A DNA stretch of 28,737 bases from Aquimonas sp002352135 (GCA_035440755.1 DAORND010000032.1:1-28737), one strand, 5' to 3'. Shown: positions 15,107 to 24,312, counted from the stretch's first letter. Numbers and translations: made by a program. Notes: a model not told the origin generated them from the letters alone.

Positions 15107-17383
15107 TCATCTGCTCTCCTCTGGTTTTTCGAGGACCTCGTGATGGGTCCGCAACGGCTCCAACGCCCGGAACTGTTGAATGTAGTCTTCGGTGATCTGC
15201 TTGGCGTCGACGGGACTGGAGATCACGCGTGGGGTAATCATCACGAGCAGTTCGGTCCGGTCGGTTGAACGGGACTGCGATCCGAACAATCCTCCCAGCA
15301 CCGGTATGCGGCTGAGGAAAGGTACGCCGCCACTACCGTTCTTGTTGGACTCCTTGATCAGGCCACCGAGGATGATCGTCTGACCGGACTGCACCGCGAT
15401 TTCGCTGGTGATGTTGCGGGTACTGATGGGCGCGTTGGTAGAACCTTCCGCGGGGGTGCCCGGTGTGCTGTCCTCCTGTTCGATCTCCATGTAGACCAAC
15501 CCACCAGGGTTAACGCGAGGCGTCACGCTCAGTGTGATGCCCGTCTGCAAGTACTGGGTATAGCTGCTGGTCGCGGTGCTACCGGTGGTCGTACCGACTC
15601 CAGGAAGTCCGATTGACACGCTGCTGACCGGAATCTGATCACCCACGTTGATCATCGCGCTTTTGTTGTTCAGAACCATGAGAGAGGGCGCAGACAGAAC
15701 CTTCGTCTCGGTCACGGTATCCAACAACGTCAAAGCAGCCGTTGCGCTTGGCCCGACAAAATTCCAACTTGTCGCCCCGCTGCCCAGCACAGAACCAGCC
15801 GTATCGCCCCAGATGCCGCGCCCGGTCGCCAAGGTCCGGGTCGCCGCATCGGTAATCCCGTTTTCGAAGAACCAGTTGACGCCATAGCTGAGGGAATCGT
15901 TCAACAGAACGCTGACGATCTGTGCCTCGATCATCACCTGCAAGGGTATCTGGTCCAGACGCTCAATCACGCGGCGGATGGACTCCCACTGTGAGGAGGT
16001 GGCCTTGATGAGCAACGAGTTGCTGTCCTCGACCGCCGAGACGCGAATATCTTTTTCGGCACCCAACGCGATACCGCCGGCCGCGTCGACTACGGGACCG
16101 CTATCGCGCTTGGCGACACCATCGTCGGACGAACTGTCTCCACCTCCGAAGGACACTGCCGCACCGGTACTCTGATTCGATTCAGAGGATTGGAACTGAG
16201 CCCCCATCGACGGCTGCTGACCACGCCCCAGAGTGCTCACGGACACCGGCTCAAGGCCGGGCGCGACGGATCCGGACTGACCAGACGTGGACTGCCTCGC
16301 CTGACCACCGAAGATCTCGCCCAAGGTCGCTGCCAGATCAATCGCTTTGACATTCTTGACTTCATATACATACAAGCGAGCACCCGCCTCGTTACCGCCT
16401 GCATCGATTCGCTCGATCCACTCTTCTGCCTGGCGCAGATACTTGGGCTGCGGCGTGATCACAATGATGGAGTTGACCCCTTCCAGCGGGATGAAGCGGA
16501 ACATGCCCGCCACAGGCGTGTTGGACCCTTCACCGAAAATCTTTTCCAACTCGGTGATGACTTTTGCTGCCTCTGCTTGTTGCAACGTATAGGTGCCTAT
16601 TGACATCCCCGCCAACCAATCGACATCAAACACGTCGACGGTGTGCTGGTAATTCGCCAGCTCGGCTGCGGTGCCAGCGAGAACAATCATGTTCCTCGCT
16701 GGATCCACGCTGATCACGGCCTCCGGTTTGGCGTAGGGCTTGAGCAGCTTTTCCATCTCCAATGCGCCGATGTACTGCAGTGGCACAGCACGCACTTCAT
16801 AGCCTCTTGCAGCGGCAGCAGACCCGGTCCTCGGCGTCAAATTGCCTGGCAACGCCTGTGCAACAGGCAGAATGGTGTAGCGGCCGTCCTGCCAGACAAG
16901 GGTCGCGTTGTTCCAGCGCAGCAACATCTCCAACACCGAGAGTGCTTGATCGCCACGCAAGGGCTTTGCCGTCGAGAAGGTCACCGTTCCCTGCACGCCC
17001 GGCGCAACGACATAGTTTTCCTGCAGGAAGTCACCGAGGATCGCTTTGATCACCGCATGAAGCGCTTCGCCCTCAAAATTGAATGTCACATCGCCCTCAG
17101 GACCTGCGTTAGCAGGCCCGCGCGCGGCGGCCGCCTGATTGATGAAGGCGCCAGAGCCCAATTGAACATCCGGTTGTTCCTCATCCACTTTTTCAGCATC
17201 GGCGCCATCAACTGCATCCGGCTGCTCGCCTACCATTTGCTTGGCTGCGTCTCGATCCACCGGCGTGGTTTCAGACAAGCGACTATGACCTGCCATGACG
17301 TAACCGGTATCCCGTGTCGAAGCACAACCCGACACCACCAGAACCGCCAGTAGCCACCACACTGATTTCGTGGATTTCAACAC
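15107..17383 (-). CDS. gspD: GspD / XpsD, type II secretion secretin (lipoprotein)
   Basis: GspD forms the outer-membrane channel of the type II secretion system. From the GTG at 17383 it has 758 residues. The start gives a short type II signal peptide with lipobox VSGC at Cys20, matching the lipoprotein nature known for Xanthomonas XpsD, and GGAG lies 7 bases upstream. The open frame continues upstream to 17563 without a better start. Domains in order: N0 (VTFNFEGEALHAVIKAIL onward), N1-N3 repeats with a long Ser/Gly-rich insert, then the secretin core with VPFLSRIPVLGGLFG and RTELLVMITPRVI near the end. It is the last Gsp gene, as in the xps operon, separated from the GspC-like gene by 166 bases. 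Confidence 0.95.
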   Translation of the reverse strand: MLKSTKSVWWLLAVLVVSGCASTRDTGYVMAGHSRLSETTPVDRDAAKQMVGEQPDAVDGADAEKVDEEQPDVQLGSGAFINQAAAARGPANAGPEGDVTFNFEGEALHAVIKAILGDFLQENYVVAPGVQGTVTFSTAKPLRGDQALSVLEMLLRWNNATLVWQDGRYTILPVAQALPGNLTPRTGSAAAARGYEVRAVPLQYIGALEMEKLLKPYAKPEAVISVDPARNMIVLAGTAAELANYQHTVDVFDVDWLAGMSIGTYTLQQAEAAKVITELEKIFGEGSNTPVAGMFRFIPLEGVNSIIVITPQPKYLRQAEEWIERIDAGGNEAGARLYVYEVKNVKAIDLAATLGEIFGGQARQSTSGQSGSVAPGLEPVSVSTLGRGQQPSMGAQFQSSESNQSTGAAVSFGGGDSSSDDGVAKRDSGPVVDAAGGIALGAEKDIRVSAVEDSNSLLIKATSSQWESIRRVIERLDQIPLQVMIEAQIVSVLLNDSLSYGVNWFFENGITDAATRTLATGRGIWGDTAGSVLGSGATSWNFVGPSATAALTLLDTVTETKVLSAPSLMVLNNKSAMINVGDQIPVSSVSIGLPGVGTTTGSTATSSYTQYLQTGITLSVTPRVNPGGLVYMEIEQEDSTPGTPAEGSTNAPISTRNITSEIAVQSGQTIILGGLIKESNKNGSGGVPFLSRIPVLGGLFGSQSRSTDRTELLVMITPRVISSPVDAKQITEDYIQQFRALEPLRTHHEVLEKPEESR

Positions 17384-17390
17384 GTTGCCG

Positions 17391-17396
17391 CTCCTG
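17391..17396 (-). promoter_or_regulatory. Ribosome binding site for the gspD GTG start
   Basis: On the minus strand, CAGGAG lies 7 bases before the GTG at 17383. Together with the lipobox 20 codons later, it decides the start among several in-frame choices. Confidence 0.65.
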
Positions 17397-17549
17397 AACT
17401 TCTTCCGAGATCGGTTGATTCCGACTTGCCCGGACCACATTGCTTCGTGAGGGCGTCGACCTATGCCATCACGCTCTTTTGAGACCACTTGCCCAGCACT
17501 TCGGACACTACCGCTTGTGACCGCCAATCTGCTGGACCTCACACGAGTA

Positions 17550-18293
17550 CTACTGGTTGCCACGATTCCGTTCTGCTTCCTCGCGCATCTGCCTGCGTCT
17601 TTCTTCGATTCGCTTGCGAATCAGCTCCGCACGCGCCTCGGGAGAGTCTGCAGCCGGCGTTCCGGCCGCCGGTGGCGCGCCAGGTTGCGCAAGCTGGGCC
17701 CCTTGCGTCCCTGCTACTGATGCCGCTTGATCGGGTGCAGGTGGCGCCTCAACCGCGGTTGGAGGCTGTCCACCGTTGCCGTCGAAGACACGCAGCAGCG
17801 CCTCCTTGCGTCCGGACGGGCCTTCAAATACCGCCTTGCGCGCAGCAAGTTCCACCAGCTTCCAGCCGGACAGGTCACCCTTCAGTTCTTCGCCTAGTTT
17901 GACCGAATGACTGTTGCCACTCGGCGTATGCAGGATCACCGCAATTCCAAGGTCCTCCCGCAAGAGCACACTGGTCAGAACCACATCAAACGTTGCGGTT
18001 TCCGCCTCGACTGGAGCGCTGTCCTGTGCTCCCTGCTCGACAGGCATGGGTCGCCTGTCCGGATTGAACAGGGGACGTTCGGCAATCTCCGCATAAGCTG
18101 ACACCGAATCCAACTGGCTGGACGCACGCTGCAGATCCAAGCCGGGAACCGGTGGCGCAAGCGATGCGTCGTCGCCAAGCGGCTGGTAACGCGCGCCCAG
18201 ACCGGTCAGCGCTGCCAGCGCAAACAGGGTACTCCAAGCTGCCATCGCCAGCAGCGAGGCAGTCACCCACCAATGCGTCGAGCGAAGATTCAT
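17550..18293 (-). CDS. gspN: GspC-like inner-membrane T2SS protein (XpsN type)
   Basis: This 247-residue bitopic protein is encoded between gspM and gspD, the place held by xpsN in Xanthomonas. It has a short cytoplasmic N-terminus, one membrane helix (about 9-33), and a periplasmic region with a GspC homology-region core (AEIAERPLFNPDRRPMP and TFDVVLTSVLLREDLGIAVIL, then VKLGEEL). That domain contacts the secretin N0 domain and links the inner-membrane platform to GspD. No PDZ or coiled-coil module like that of classical GspC is present; instead there is a Pro/Ala-rich stretch and a charged helical tail (ARAELIRKRIEERRRQMREE). The ATG overlaps the gspM stop by 4 bases. Confidence 0.88.
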   Translation of the reverse strand: MNLRSTHWWVTASLLAMAAWSTLFALAALTGLGARYQPLGDDASLAPPVPGLDLQRASSQLDSVSAYAEIAERPLFNPDRRPMPVEQGAQDSAPVEAETATFDVVLTSVLLREDLGIAVILHTPSGNSHSVKLGEELKGDLSGWKLVELAARKAVFEGPSGRKEALLRVFDGNGGQPPTAVEAPPAPDQAASVAGTQGAQLAQPGAPPAAGTPAADSPEARAELIRKRIEERRRQMREEAERNRGNQ

Positions 18294-18895
18294 GTCTTCG
18301 CTCCTCGTTCGCGGATGTAGCCGTAAAGATTGAAAGAGACATCCACATAACCTGCGCGTGCCGGCTGCCCGGGTTGCGGCGGCGAGCGGCGTGCCACGAT
18401 GCCCAGGTCGCCGATAAACAGCTGCGGACTACCGCTTTCAAGTCCGTGGAAGACAGGTAGCAGGTTCTCCAGTTCACAGCGTAGACGCACCTGAATGGTG
18501 ACTCGCTGAAACGGCTCTTCATCACGATGGCGGAAGGCATTGCGACTGACCACCACACAGCGCTCGCCCGCGCCCTGTTCGTCAACGGCCGTCTGCAAGC
18601 GCTGAATCAAGGCGGACGCGGCAAGATCGAAGTTCGCCTCAGTCAGAAAGCCTGGATTGCTCTGCTCGAATGCGGTGACCTCGGTCAACAGCGCATCCAC
18701 TTGCGGGCCCTGATTGGCGGTAGCCCTAAGGCGCTGCTCCTGCTCGCGCAGATCCAGGAACTGGGTTCGAGCTGCCATCAGCGGTTCGGTAAACCACCAG
18801 TGCACCAACAGAAAATACGCACACAGCAAGGACACTAACAGCAGCAAAACCGCCATCAATCGGCCACGACCCGCGCTCAGGGAGCTTGCATTCAT
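18290..18895 (-). CDS. gspM: GspM, T2SS inner-membrane platform protein
   Basis: This 201-residue bitopic protein has one membrane helix (about 12-31), followed by a coiled region (LDLREQEQRLRATANQGPQVDALLTEV) and a small alpha/beta periplasmic domain. GspM proteins partner GspL and stabilise it within the inner-membrane platform. Sequence conservation is low in the family, and the assignment rests on size, topology and position between gspL and the GspC-like gene. The start overlaps the gspL stop (ATGA, 18892-18895), and the stop overlaps the next start (18290-18293), so translation is coupled on both sides. Confidence 0.85.
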   Translation of the reverse strand: MNASSLSAGRGRLMAVLLLLVSLLCAYFLLVHWWFTEPLMAARTQFLDLREQEQRLRATANQGPQVDALLTEVTAFEQSNPGFLTEANFDLAASALIQRLQTAVDEQGAGERCVVVSRNAFRHRDEEPFQRVTIQVRLRCELENLLPVFHGLESGSPQLFIGDLGIVARRSPPQPGQPARAGYVDVSFNLYGYIRERGAKT

Positions 18896-20037
18896 GGCTT
18901 GATCTCCGCGTCTTTCGCGGGCTCGACACCCTCAACAAAATGCATTGTTAACGTGAATCGATCCAAGCCTGTGCGCCCATCAGGCTGCACCGGGCCATTG
19001 AGCGCCGGCGCTTCCAGCATGGTGGAGTCCTGCAGGCGTTCGACCAGTTGAGCCGCCTTGGCACTTTGTCCAGTGATGCTGAGCTCTCCCTTGGACACGT
19101 TCAGCCGCTCAAGGAACGTGTCGTCAGGCAGCAGCTCCGTCAACTCGTCCAGCATCATCACCATGGAAGGCTGGGAACGCTTCTGCTGTGCAAGGAAATT
19201 GGCCGCCGCTGCCGCCTGGGCCAATTGCTCGCGTTTGCCTGCAGTCAATCGTGCCTCTGCGCGCCGCGCATCGACCTCGGCTTCTATCGAGGCGACTGCC
19301 TGCAACCGGTTGTCCAGCACAGCGGACATGCCGATCAAGACCAGCACAGCACTGAGCGCTGCTAAACCAAGATTCAAGTACAACTGGGAATGGCTCCGTG
19401 CCGCGCGACGTTCCTCGAGCAGCAAGTTGATACCCACCAATGCGCCCCGTTCATCCAACACATCGACACCGTTCAATCGCGGAGCCAGCGGGCCGAGCGC
19501 TTGGACTGCGGTCTCCAGCACCGTGCGTGTGAGCACCACCAATTCCACGCTGGCTTGCTTGGTCGCCACATCCCGACGCAGTACGCGGCTGTCGAAATAC
19601 ACCTGATCCAGCTTGAAAGGCGTTTGGCGATCCAACTCGAATGCGCAAACCTGCCTCAAGTTCTCAAGTGCCGCCAAGGGCAAAGTCAGCGTCCTGCGCA
19701 ATACCCTCGCTGCAGGAAGCACCATCACCTTGGGTAGCTCACGCTGGGAATCCTCAAGGCTGTTTTGAAGTTGCTGATCCCAATCCGGCTGCTTTTCAGC
19801 AGCAAGAACGAACAGCTCACGCCGCTGATCCGCGCGAACCTCCTCGACTCGGACACCGCCCTCGGTTGCGCTGAATACGATGTAGGCGGAATCCGTGGAA
19901 AGCGCCTGTCGCCATGAAGCAGGCAGGAGAGATCGCAACTCGCCAGCCCACCACGCAAAAAATGCCGGCATTGCCGATTGCGCGTAACGCGCATGCACTT
20001 GCGTCAGCATTGATTGGATGACGTCGGGGACACTCAT
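18892..20037 (-). CDS. gspL: GspL / XpsL, T2SS platform protein (PilM/PilN-like)
   Basis: GspL recruits the ATPase GspE to the inner-membrane platform. From the ATG at 20037 it has 381 residues: a cytoplasmic actin-like half (AYIVFSATEGGVRVEEV, QTPFKLDQVYFDSRVL), one membrane helix near 232-254 (LYLNLGLAALSAVLVLIGMSAVL) and a PilN-like periplasmic part with a heptad-rich stretch and LPDDTFLERLNVSKGELSITGQ. The frame is open 51 codons further upstream, but the chosen ATG puts the FAWWAGELRSLLPASWR segment near residue 31, as in Xanthomonas-type GspL. The ribosome site is weak, so the exact start is uncertain. The gap after gspK is 88 bases, the largest between gspE and gspM. Confidence 0.88.
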   Translation of the reverse strand: MSVPDVIQSMLTQVHARYAQSAMPAFFAWWAGELRSLLPASWRQALSTDSAYIVFSATEGGVRVEEVRADQRRELFVLAAEKQPDWDQQLQNSLEDSQRELPKVMVLPAARVLRRTLTLPLAALENLRQVCAFELDRQTPFKLDQVYFDSRVLRRDVATKQASVELVVLTRTVLETAVQALGPLAPRLNGVDVLDERGALVGINLLLEERRAARSHSQLYLNLGLAALSAVLVLIGMSAVLDNRLQAVASIEAEVDARRAEARLTAGKREQLAQAAAAANFLAQQKRSQPSMVMMLDELTELLPDDTFLERLNVSKGELSITGQSAKAAQLVERLQDSTMLEAPALNGPVQPDGRTGLDRFTLTMHFVEGVEPAKDAEIKP

Positions 20038-20125
20038 GCAATAGACACCAGGTACGGGGAGTTGGACGTCCCGAGCGATGCAGGATTCACCCGACACACG
20101 GAACGTCTTGGAAGCCACGAATTGC

Positions 20126-21037
20126 TCAACGACCGTCTCCGTCTTGCCAGCGCAGAACGCTGTAGGCCAAGCCGGAAACGCCCGCACCACCCAATCGGAC
20201 TGTGGTGTAGAGCTCGGTCCAGGCGCCGTTCGGAAGCGTCGCCTTGGCCTGAATACTATACGTGCCCGTGCCGCCCTCGACCATCAAAGGGGTTCCGTCC
20301 GGCAAGACCGGCGGTACGCCGCCCGCCTGTGGGGACCACGCATGACGCTGCTCAATCAGCGTCTGAGCCAGACCAGGGTCCATGTTGGGCAGGGCTTGCA
20401 GGACTTCCTGCGGTGCAAAGGCCATGTTGGGCAGCGCTTGCCCGGAGTAGATGGTGAGCGCCGGTTCGATCCGCTGAAACAGGGCGAAATCCATGCCCAT
20501 CACCTGCTGAACTTCAGAGACGGTGTCAAAGGGCGCGTCCTTGCTGCCATAGGGATAGCCCTCGGCGTCGTAATCGCGATCCTCGGCCCCATTCGGCTGC
20601 TTGAGATCGTCCGCGTCGCGCCAGTCAACAATCGATTCAGCAATCACTGTCGCCATCTGCAGATCCACCCCGACGGATTGGAAAAGCGACATCAAGGTCA
20701 ATGGCTCTGCCGCATTCAGATCGATCAGACCCGACTCATCGGTGATGGCAAGCTCTACGGTGGCGTCATCAAATTGCACGGTGTAGGTACGTCCGTCAGG
20801 GATCCAGCGCTGGGTCGGGTCCGGTAGAGACAATGCGTACACCGCTTGGTTCACTCCGGCTTCGGCCGCATAACGTGCCTTGGCAGTGTCGAACAGATGA
20901 CGCGACTGCAAGGACTCGGTGCGGGTGATCAGCGCGAAACTGCCGAGCATCAGGGTCAACAACGCAATCACCCACAGCACAAAGATCAGGGCAACGCCGC
21001 GACCGCGCGCCCGACTGGACATCACGGGAAGCCTCAT
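20126..21037 (-). CDS. gspK: GspK, T2SS minor pseudopilin (tip)
   Basis: This 303-residue minor pseudopilin caps the GspI-J-K tip complex of the pseudopilus. It has a prepilin-type leader ending GRG before VALIFVLWVIALL. As in other GspK proteins, position +5 is not Glu. The large domain includes DESGLIDLNAAEP and IVDWRDADD with acidic residues, typical of the family's calcium sites, and the late SIQAKATLPNG strand. GGAGG lies 8 bases before the ATG at 21037, which overlaps the gspJ stop (ATGA). A second ATG at 21022 would also work. The leader needs a GspO/PilD peptidase, which is not encoded in this window. Confidence 0.92.
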   Translation of the reverse strand: MRLPVMSSRARGRGVALIFVLWVIALLTLMLGSFALITRTESLQSRHLFDTAKARYAAEAGVNQAVYALSLPDPTQRWIPDGRTYTVQFDDATVELAITDESGLIDLNAAEPLTLMSLFQSVGVDLQMATVIAESIVDWRDADDLKQPNGAEDRDYDAEGYPYGSKDAPFDTVSEVQQVMGMDFALFQRIEPALTIYSGQALPNMAFAPQEVLQALPNMDPGLAQTLIEQRHAWSPQAGGVPPVLPDGTPLMVEGGTGTYSIQAKATLPNGAWTELYTTVRLGGAGVSGLAYSVLRWQDGDGR

Positions 21038-21744
21038 TGCAAGGGCCTCCGCGCACGGCGGTCACGTCGCTCTTCGTTGTCGCGCAGACTCCCGAATGGC
21101 AAGGCACTGCCCATCGCGGCACCGGACGCGCCTGCCATCACCGGTATTTCCAGACGCGGCCATAATTGTCGACGCTCCTCTGGAAAGCTTGCCACCAGCC
21201 GCACCATCATCGGCGTCGCCTGCGGTAGATCCCATTGCGAACTCCATTCGCCAAGCTCGCCGGTTTCAGTCATGCCGCGATACTCGAATGAAGCATCCGC
21301 CAGTCCATCCAGTATCAACACGGGTGGTCGCTCGGCGCTGGCAGCGCTGGCTTTGTCATAGCCATTCAATAGAGTGTGGGTGAACTCAAGCTGCAAACCT
21401 TTGGACCCACGGGCGAAATGCAGCTCCTGCACATGTGGACCACCTTTGGCGAGATGACCCGGCATCGTCGAGACGAAGCGCATGCTGGCTTCATCGCCCT
21501 CGAAGACATACATCATGCCGGTGTCCTCCTCGCGCTCGAATGGCAACGCCATGGCATGACTGATCTGACGGCGCAGAAACTCCTGAGCGATGCGCACACT
21601 GTCCGTCTGCGTAACGACACGCTCACCGCTGTGCATGGCCCGCACCGCCGTTCGCAAGGTGCCCATCGCCACCAGCACCATGATCGCCAGCAAGGCCACC
21701 GCCAACAGGATTTCCAACAGGGTAAAACCGCGCTGCGACCGCAT
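21034..21744 (-). CDS. gspJ: GspJ, T2SS minor pseudopilin
   Basis: This 236-residue minor pseudopilin has the leader MRSQRG followed by FTLLEILLAVALLAIM, with cleavage between Gly and Phe and the conserved Glu at +5. The body includes VQELHFARGSKGLQLEFTHTLLNG and LLDGLA-like strands of the GspJ type, and the C-terminus is Arg-rich. ATG at 21744 is chosen because it gives the normal short leader just after the gspI stop. In-frame GTG codons at 21753 and 21756 would add only a few residues. GspJ assembles with GspI and GspK at the pseudopilus tip. Confidence 0.92.
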   Translation of the reverse strand: MRSQRGFTLLEILLAVALLAIMVLVAMGTLRTAVRAMHSGERVVTQTDSVRIAQEFLRRQISHAMALPFEREEDTGMMYVFEGDEASMRFVSTMPGHLAKGGPHVQELHFARGSKGLQLEFTHTLLNGYDKASAASAERPPVLILDGLADASFEYRGMTETGELGEWSSQWDLPQATPMMVRLVASFPEERRQLWPRLEIPVMAGASGAAMGSALPFGSLRDNEERRDRRARRPLQ

Positions 21745-21745
21745 G

Positions 21746-22183
21746 TCAGCCACCACCGTTTGGATCGGGCGTCAGAGCGCGCAACGTGCTGAAGACGGCG
21801 CTCCGCTCATGGGCCGAATCGCCCCAACGGACCGTCAGTTGCAAGCGATACAGCTTGATCGGCGACATGCCGGTATCCAGCGGAGACTCCGTGCCGACGA
21901 CAATCTCGTAGGGCGAGACGTCCAGCTCCCATCGGCTGCCATCTTCAAATTCGCCTGATTCGGAGCCTTCCTCCAGGCGCTCACCGACACCTGCGATGTC
22001 CAACAGAGACTGCGCATTCAACGCTGCCTGTGTGTGCTCCGCCGCTTGGCGTGTCTGGCGCAAGGCGCTGGTGGCGATCTGCATCGCCAAGCCTAAGCCG
22101 ACGGCCATGATGGCGAAGGCCACGACGATTTCGATCAGCGTAAATCCTTGCTGGCGACGACGATGGAATCTATTCCGGCTCAC
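21746..22183 (-). CDS. gspI: GspI, T2SS minor pseudopilin
   Basis: This 145-residue minor pseudopilin has a basic leader (MSRNRFHRRRQQG) and then FTLIEIVVAFAIMAVGLGLA, with Glu at +5. The later part has the short GspI pattern with LYRLQLTVRWGD before the end. The start is GTG at 22183, with GAGGTG 7 bases upstream. It overlaps the end of gspH by 14 bases. GspI is the core of the tip complex and initiates pseudopilus assembly in known systems. Confidence 0.92.
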   Translation of the reverse strand: MSRNRFHRRRQQGFTLIEIVVAFAIMAVGLGLAMQIATSALRQTRQAAEHTQAALNAQSLLDIAGVGERLEEGSESGEFEDGSRWELDVSPYEIVVGTESPLDTGMSPIKLYRLQLTVRWGDSAHERSAVFSTLRALTPDPNGGG

Positions 22184-22619
22184 GCAAGCGCACCTCGCCA
22201 GTCAGCCAGTTCACATCGATGCGCCAAACCGTTTCACCACGACTCAACTGGATGTTGCCACCAGTGGAAGAACCATCGGGATAGAAGCGGATACCCGCCT
22301 CACCGTCGGACACCTGCTCCTGACGCGCGGTTTCAATCGTGATATCGATACCGTCGGGCAAGGTCACCGGTTTCTTGCCGGGAGCCGTGTACTGACGCTC
22401 ATCCACATTCAGCATCAGCACGGTCGCCTCACGTTTGACGATGGCCTGACCCCGCGTGTAACGCAGATTGGCGATCAGATCGCGGCTGGCACTGCGCACC
22501 TTGGCACTGGTGAAGCCACCGCTGATGGATACGGCGACCACAGCCATGGCCAAGCCGATCACCGCGACCACCACAAGGATTTCGATCAGGGTGAAGCCGC
22601 GTTGACGCGGAGAGGACAT
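22170..22619 (-). CDS. gspH: GspH, T2SS minor pseudopilin
   Basis: This 149-residue minor pseudopilin is cleaved within MSSPRQRG/FTLIEILVVVAVIGLAMA, with Glu at +5. The SASRDLIANLRYTRGQAIVKRE stretch after the helix is typical of GspH/FimT proteins, followed by beta strands ending in LTGEVRL. It probably connects the tip complex to the GspG shaft. ATG at 22619 is preferred because it gives a normal leader; a GTG at 22628 would add three residues. Neither has a strong ribosome site. It follows gspG by 26 bases. Confidence 0.92.
   Translation of the reverse strand: MSSPRQRGFTLIEILVVVAVIGLAMAVVAVSISGGFTSAKVRSASRDLIANLRYTRGQAIVKREATVLMLNVDERQYTAPGKKPVTLPDGIDITIETARQEQVSDGEAGIRFYPDGSSTGGNIQLSRGETVWRIDVNWLTGEVRLREPE
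22191..22196 (-). promoter_or_regulatory. Ribosome binding site for the gspI GTG start
   Basis: On the minus strand, GAGGTG lies 7 bases before the GTG at 22183, within the end of gspH. It supports the non-ATG start. Confidence 0.6.
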
Positions 22620-22645
22620 CGCGTTCACGCGGCGGTCGACAACAA

Positions 22646-23086
22646 TCAGTCGGCGCTGGAAATGTCACGGTTCCAGCTTTCACCACCGGCCTTGCCATCC
22701 TTGCCGTAGCTGCCGATCGTATAGCCAGCTTCACCTTCTTGGCTGTAGTTCAATGGTTTGCCCCATTGATCCTTGAGGTCGGCTTCCTTCGCGTACGGCC
22801 CGAGCCAACTGTTGGCACCGGACGGCTGTCGAACCAGATCTTCAAGGCTGCTCGGCACAACACCGTTGTCAAGTTGGTACTGCTCGATCTTGCCGGTCAA
22901 GGTTTGAATCTGGGTACGCGTCAGGTTCCACTTGGCCTTGTCCTGACCACCAAAAACCTGGTTGGCCACCATACCCGCGATAACGGCGATCAGGGCCACG
23001 ACGATGAGGATTTCAATCAAGCTGAAACCGCTTTGAAGCGCAGCGCGCAATGCGTACGCGCGGGACTGGACTGGACTGCGTTGCAT
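22646..23086 (-). CDS. gspG: GspG, T2SS major pseudopilin
   Basis: This is the shaft subunit of the pseudopilus, 146 residues from the ATG at 23086. It has a relatively long leader of 20 residues (MQRSPVQSRAYALRAALQSG), then FSLIEILIVVALIAVIAGMV with Glu at +5. The C-terminal half is strongly GspG-like: QLDNGVVPSSLEDLV, LGPYAKEADLKDQWGKPL and a calcium-loop region SYGKDGKAGG, ending WNRDISS. An in-frame ATG at 23104 inside the end of gspF would add six residues. It has no ribosome site, whereas a GTGGGG stretch precedes 23086. Confidence 0.94.
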   Translation of the reverse strand: MQRSPVQSRAYALRAALQSGFSLIEILIVVALIAVIAGMVANQVFGGQDKAKWNLTRTQIQTLTGKIEQYQLDNGVVPSSLEDLVRQPSGANSWLGPYAKEADLKDQWGKPLNYSQEGEAGYTIGSYGKDGKAGGESWNRDISSAD

Positions 23087-23090
23087 CGGA

Positions 23091-24305
23091 CTACCCCACT
23101 GCATTGGTCAATTCGAAAATCGGGATCAGGATGGCCATCATGATGACTGCCACCGCCGCCGCCATGAGAACGGTGATGACCGGAACCAGTGCGGCGAGCA
23201 GCCGATCCACGGTGTTCTTTACTTCCATGTCAAAGGTGTCGGCGACCTTGGTGAGCATGGTATCCAACTCGCCGGATTCCTCGCCGACCGCGATCATCTG
23301 CAGCGCCAGACGCGGAAACCGCTTGCTTCGCGACAGCGCAATGGACAGTCCGCCACCACGCTTCACTTCCTCGGACGCCTCAGAGACCGACTCCGCCAGC
23401 GCGGAGTTCCCCAGCACATTGCGCGCAATCGATAGCGCCGCCAGCAGGGGCACGCCGTTGTGGACCAGGGTACCCAGCGTTCGCGCCAGGCGCGCCGTGT
23501 CCAACTTGCCAAATAAGGTTCCAAGCAGCCCACGCTGCAACAGCCATGAGTCGAACCGCAAGCGCCGTTCTGGCTCGGAGAGCATCCGCTGCAGCGAATA
23601 GACGGCAAAACCGATCAATAGCAGGATCACCCACCAGTACTCACGCAAACCGGTGCCCATCGCAAGAATGACTTCGGTCAGCAGCGGCAACTCTGCGCCC
23701 ATGTCCTCGAACAAGGGCAGGAACTGTGGTACCACATAGCCCATCAGCAATCCCAGCGCGCCAACCACCATCAGAATCAGGATCGACGGATAAATCATCG
23801 CGTTGATCACGCTTTCCTTCAGCGCCTTGCTGCGTTCCAGATAGTCGGCCAATCGACGCAGGGTGTCGTCGAGACTGCCGCCCACTTCACCGGCACGCAC
23901 CATGTTGATGTAGAGCCGGGAGAACACGCCGTGCTGTTGTTCCAGCGCCTGCGACAGCGGCGCACCGCCACGCACCGATTCGCGGATCTGCTCAATGATC
24001 TTGCGCGCCTGCGCCGACTCTGGCAAGTCCAGCAGAATCTGCAGCGCTCGATCCAAGGCTTGCCCTGCACCGAGCAGGGTTGCCAGTTGCTGAGTGAACT
24101 GCATGACTTGGGTCTGCCCCATCGGCGACCGCTTGAACAGCGCCGCCAATCCCTTGCCTTCGGCCTGGTCGGCAGGCACTGCTTTGATCGGGATATTGCC
24201 CGCATCCTGCAGTTTGGCCACCACCTCATCGGGGTTGGCCGCCTCCATGACACCTTCAATGACTTCACCCGTGGCACTGAGAGCCTTGTAGCGGAACTGG
24301 GCCAT
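23091..24305 (-). CDS. gspF: GspF, T2SS inner-membrane platform protein
   Basis: This 404-residue polytopic protein forms the core of the platform that the ATPase acts on. It begins MAQFRYKALSATGEVIEG, the standard GspF start, and has two repeated cytoplasmic T2SSF domains (about 65-190 and 270-390), each followed by membrane helices: LILMVVGALGLLMGYVV, WVILLLIGFAVYSL and the C-terminal VITVLMAAAVAVIMMAILIPIFEL. Conserved GESGELDTML and MVRAGEVGGSLD motifs are present. It starts 7 bases after the gspE stop and ends just before gspG. Confidence 0.95.
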   Translation of the reverse strand: MAQFRYKALSATGEVIEGVMEAANPDEVVAKLQDAGNIPIKAVPADQAEGKGLAALFKRSPMGQTQVMQFTQQLATLLGAGQALDRALQILLDLPESAQARKIIEQIRESVRGGAPLSQALEQQHGVFSRLYINMVRAGEVGGSLDDTLRRLADYLERSKALKESVINAMIYPSILILMVVGALGLLMGYVVPQFLPLFEDMGAELPLLTEVILAMGTGLREYWWVILLLIGFAVYSLQRMLSEPERRLRFDSWLLQRGLLGTLFGKLDTARLARTLGTLVHNGVPLLAALSIARNVLGNSALAESVSEASEEVKRGGGLSIALSRSKRFPRLALQMIAVGEESGELDTMLTKVADTFDMEVKNTVDRLLAALVPVITVLMAAAVAVIMMAILIPIFELTNAVG

Positions 24306-24312
24306 GCGCGAC

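Noticed and set aside
20078..20827. Plus-strand frame of 249 codons opposite gspK.
   Set aside because: Antisense to a well-supported pseudopilin gene, with no recognisable domain.
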